Shown: positions 63,741-64,000 of the stretch, in pieces
Position numbering within the stretch: position 1 is the stretch's first letter
Layout of the letters: the number at the start of each line of letters is the position of its first letter
NCBI GenBank assembly: GCA_951640165.1
Contig: OX621250.1
Coordinates: 12,859,501-12,923,500, forward strand
From: Pseudoips prasinana
Taxonomy: Eukaryota; Arthropoda; Insecta; Lepidoptera; Nolidae
Length of the DNA stretch: 64,000 nucleotides
Reading direction: 5' to 3'
Position numbers and translations under genes: made by a program
The notes under the pieces: model-generated
Seen by the model: only the letters and a program-made list of their open reading frames with translations
What the model was told of the DNA's origin: nothing
The model's database searches: none

Positions 63741-64000
63741 TTTTACAAAAAATGTAATAATAAACACGAATTAGCTTGTTTTGTCGTTGTCATTCAATGT
63801 CATTTTATAATCTAGGTAATGAGGAAAACATTTCTCAGCTGATGTGTGTGTGTTGGTAGTTGACTCGAAATCAGTCGGGTTCGGGAACTAATTGTGTGCT
63901 GCTTATTTTTTAATAAACTATTGTATGAATTGTGCAGTTAAATAACCAAGGTATTACTCACATACGAAGTTAATAAAAATTCATGTCGTTTTTAACGAGT

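Overview
The window looks like nuclear DNA of a moth or butterfly (Lepidoptera). Host exons with GT-AG introns sit in AT-rich sequence that is dense with transposons. Several repeats have a recognisably lepidopteran look: RTE-type LINE 3' ends, tRNA-derived SINEs, repeats beginning with a TTTTGCCCGCGACTTCG-like core, and repeats carrying a GGGTTCCG / GACAGACAGACA core. No prokaryotic features, CRISPR arrays or operons are present.

Host genes, left to right: (1) the first coding exon of an unrecognised minus-strand gene (40-242); (2) a plus-strand Regnase/ZC3H12-family endoribonuclease whose last three coding exons span 1971-12730; (3) a complete minus-strand RNase P/MRP p38-like gene (13878-15631) that ends tail-to-tail against Regnase; (4) a complete six-exon plus-strand BEN-domain gene (25689-32163); (5) a two-exon minus-strand leucine-rich gene (36234-39235); (6) a possible small one-pass membrane ORF (43170-43358, minus); (7) a complete 17-exon minus-strand PRPF6 gene of the U4/U6.U5 tri-snRNP (44472-57023); (8) the first coding exon of an unrecognised plus-strand gene (60231-60629); (9) the last two coding exons of a minus-strand B-type metallocarboxypeptidase (61174-62310), lying antisense within the probable first intron of gene 8.

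Mobile DNA fills the rest. A 5650-bp Ty3/gypsy retrotransposon with identical LTRs and a CTAG target duplication lies in a Regnase intron. It appears to have an intron-like segment between its protease and reverse transcriptase. A 1282-bp mariner with an open transposase and intact D,D34D lies at 33808-35089. Two TA-flanked pogo-like elements are degraded, and one (16679-18123) contains an inverted copy of an intron-exon piece of the neighbouring p38 gene. A decayed CR1/Jockey-like LINE spans 18908-22240. A TTAA-flanked 727-bp element and a TTA-flanked 302-bp GC-rich MITE are also present. Six copies of a palindromic 120-145 bp MITE are scattered between 3.2 and 38 kb, often close to gene ends or splice sites.

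The most unusual points are the candidate splicing-controlled gag-pol of the young Ty3 element, the gene fragment inside a TIR transposon, a 227-bp triplication covering the PRPF6 3' UTR and its poly(A) signal, a 143-bp duplicated piece of a BEN-domain exon flanked by 46-bp repeats, and a perfect 49-bp hairpin at 62.5 kb. All assignments come from reading the sequence and remembered family features; no database search was possible.
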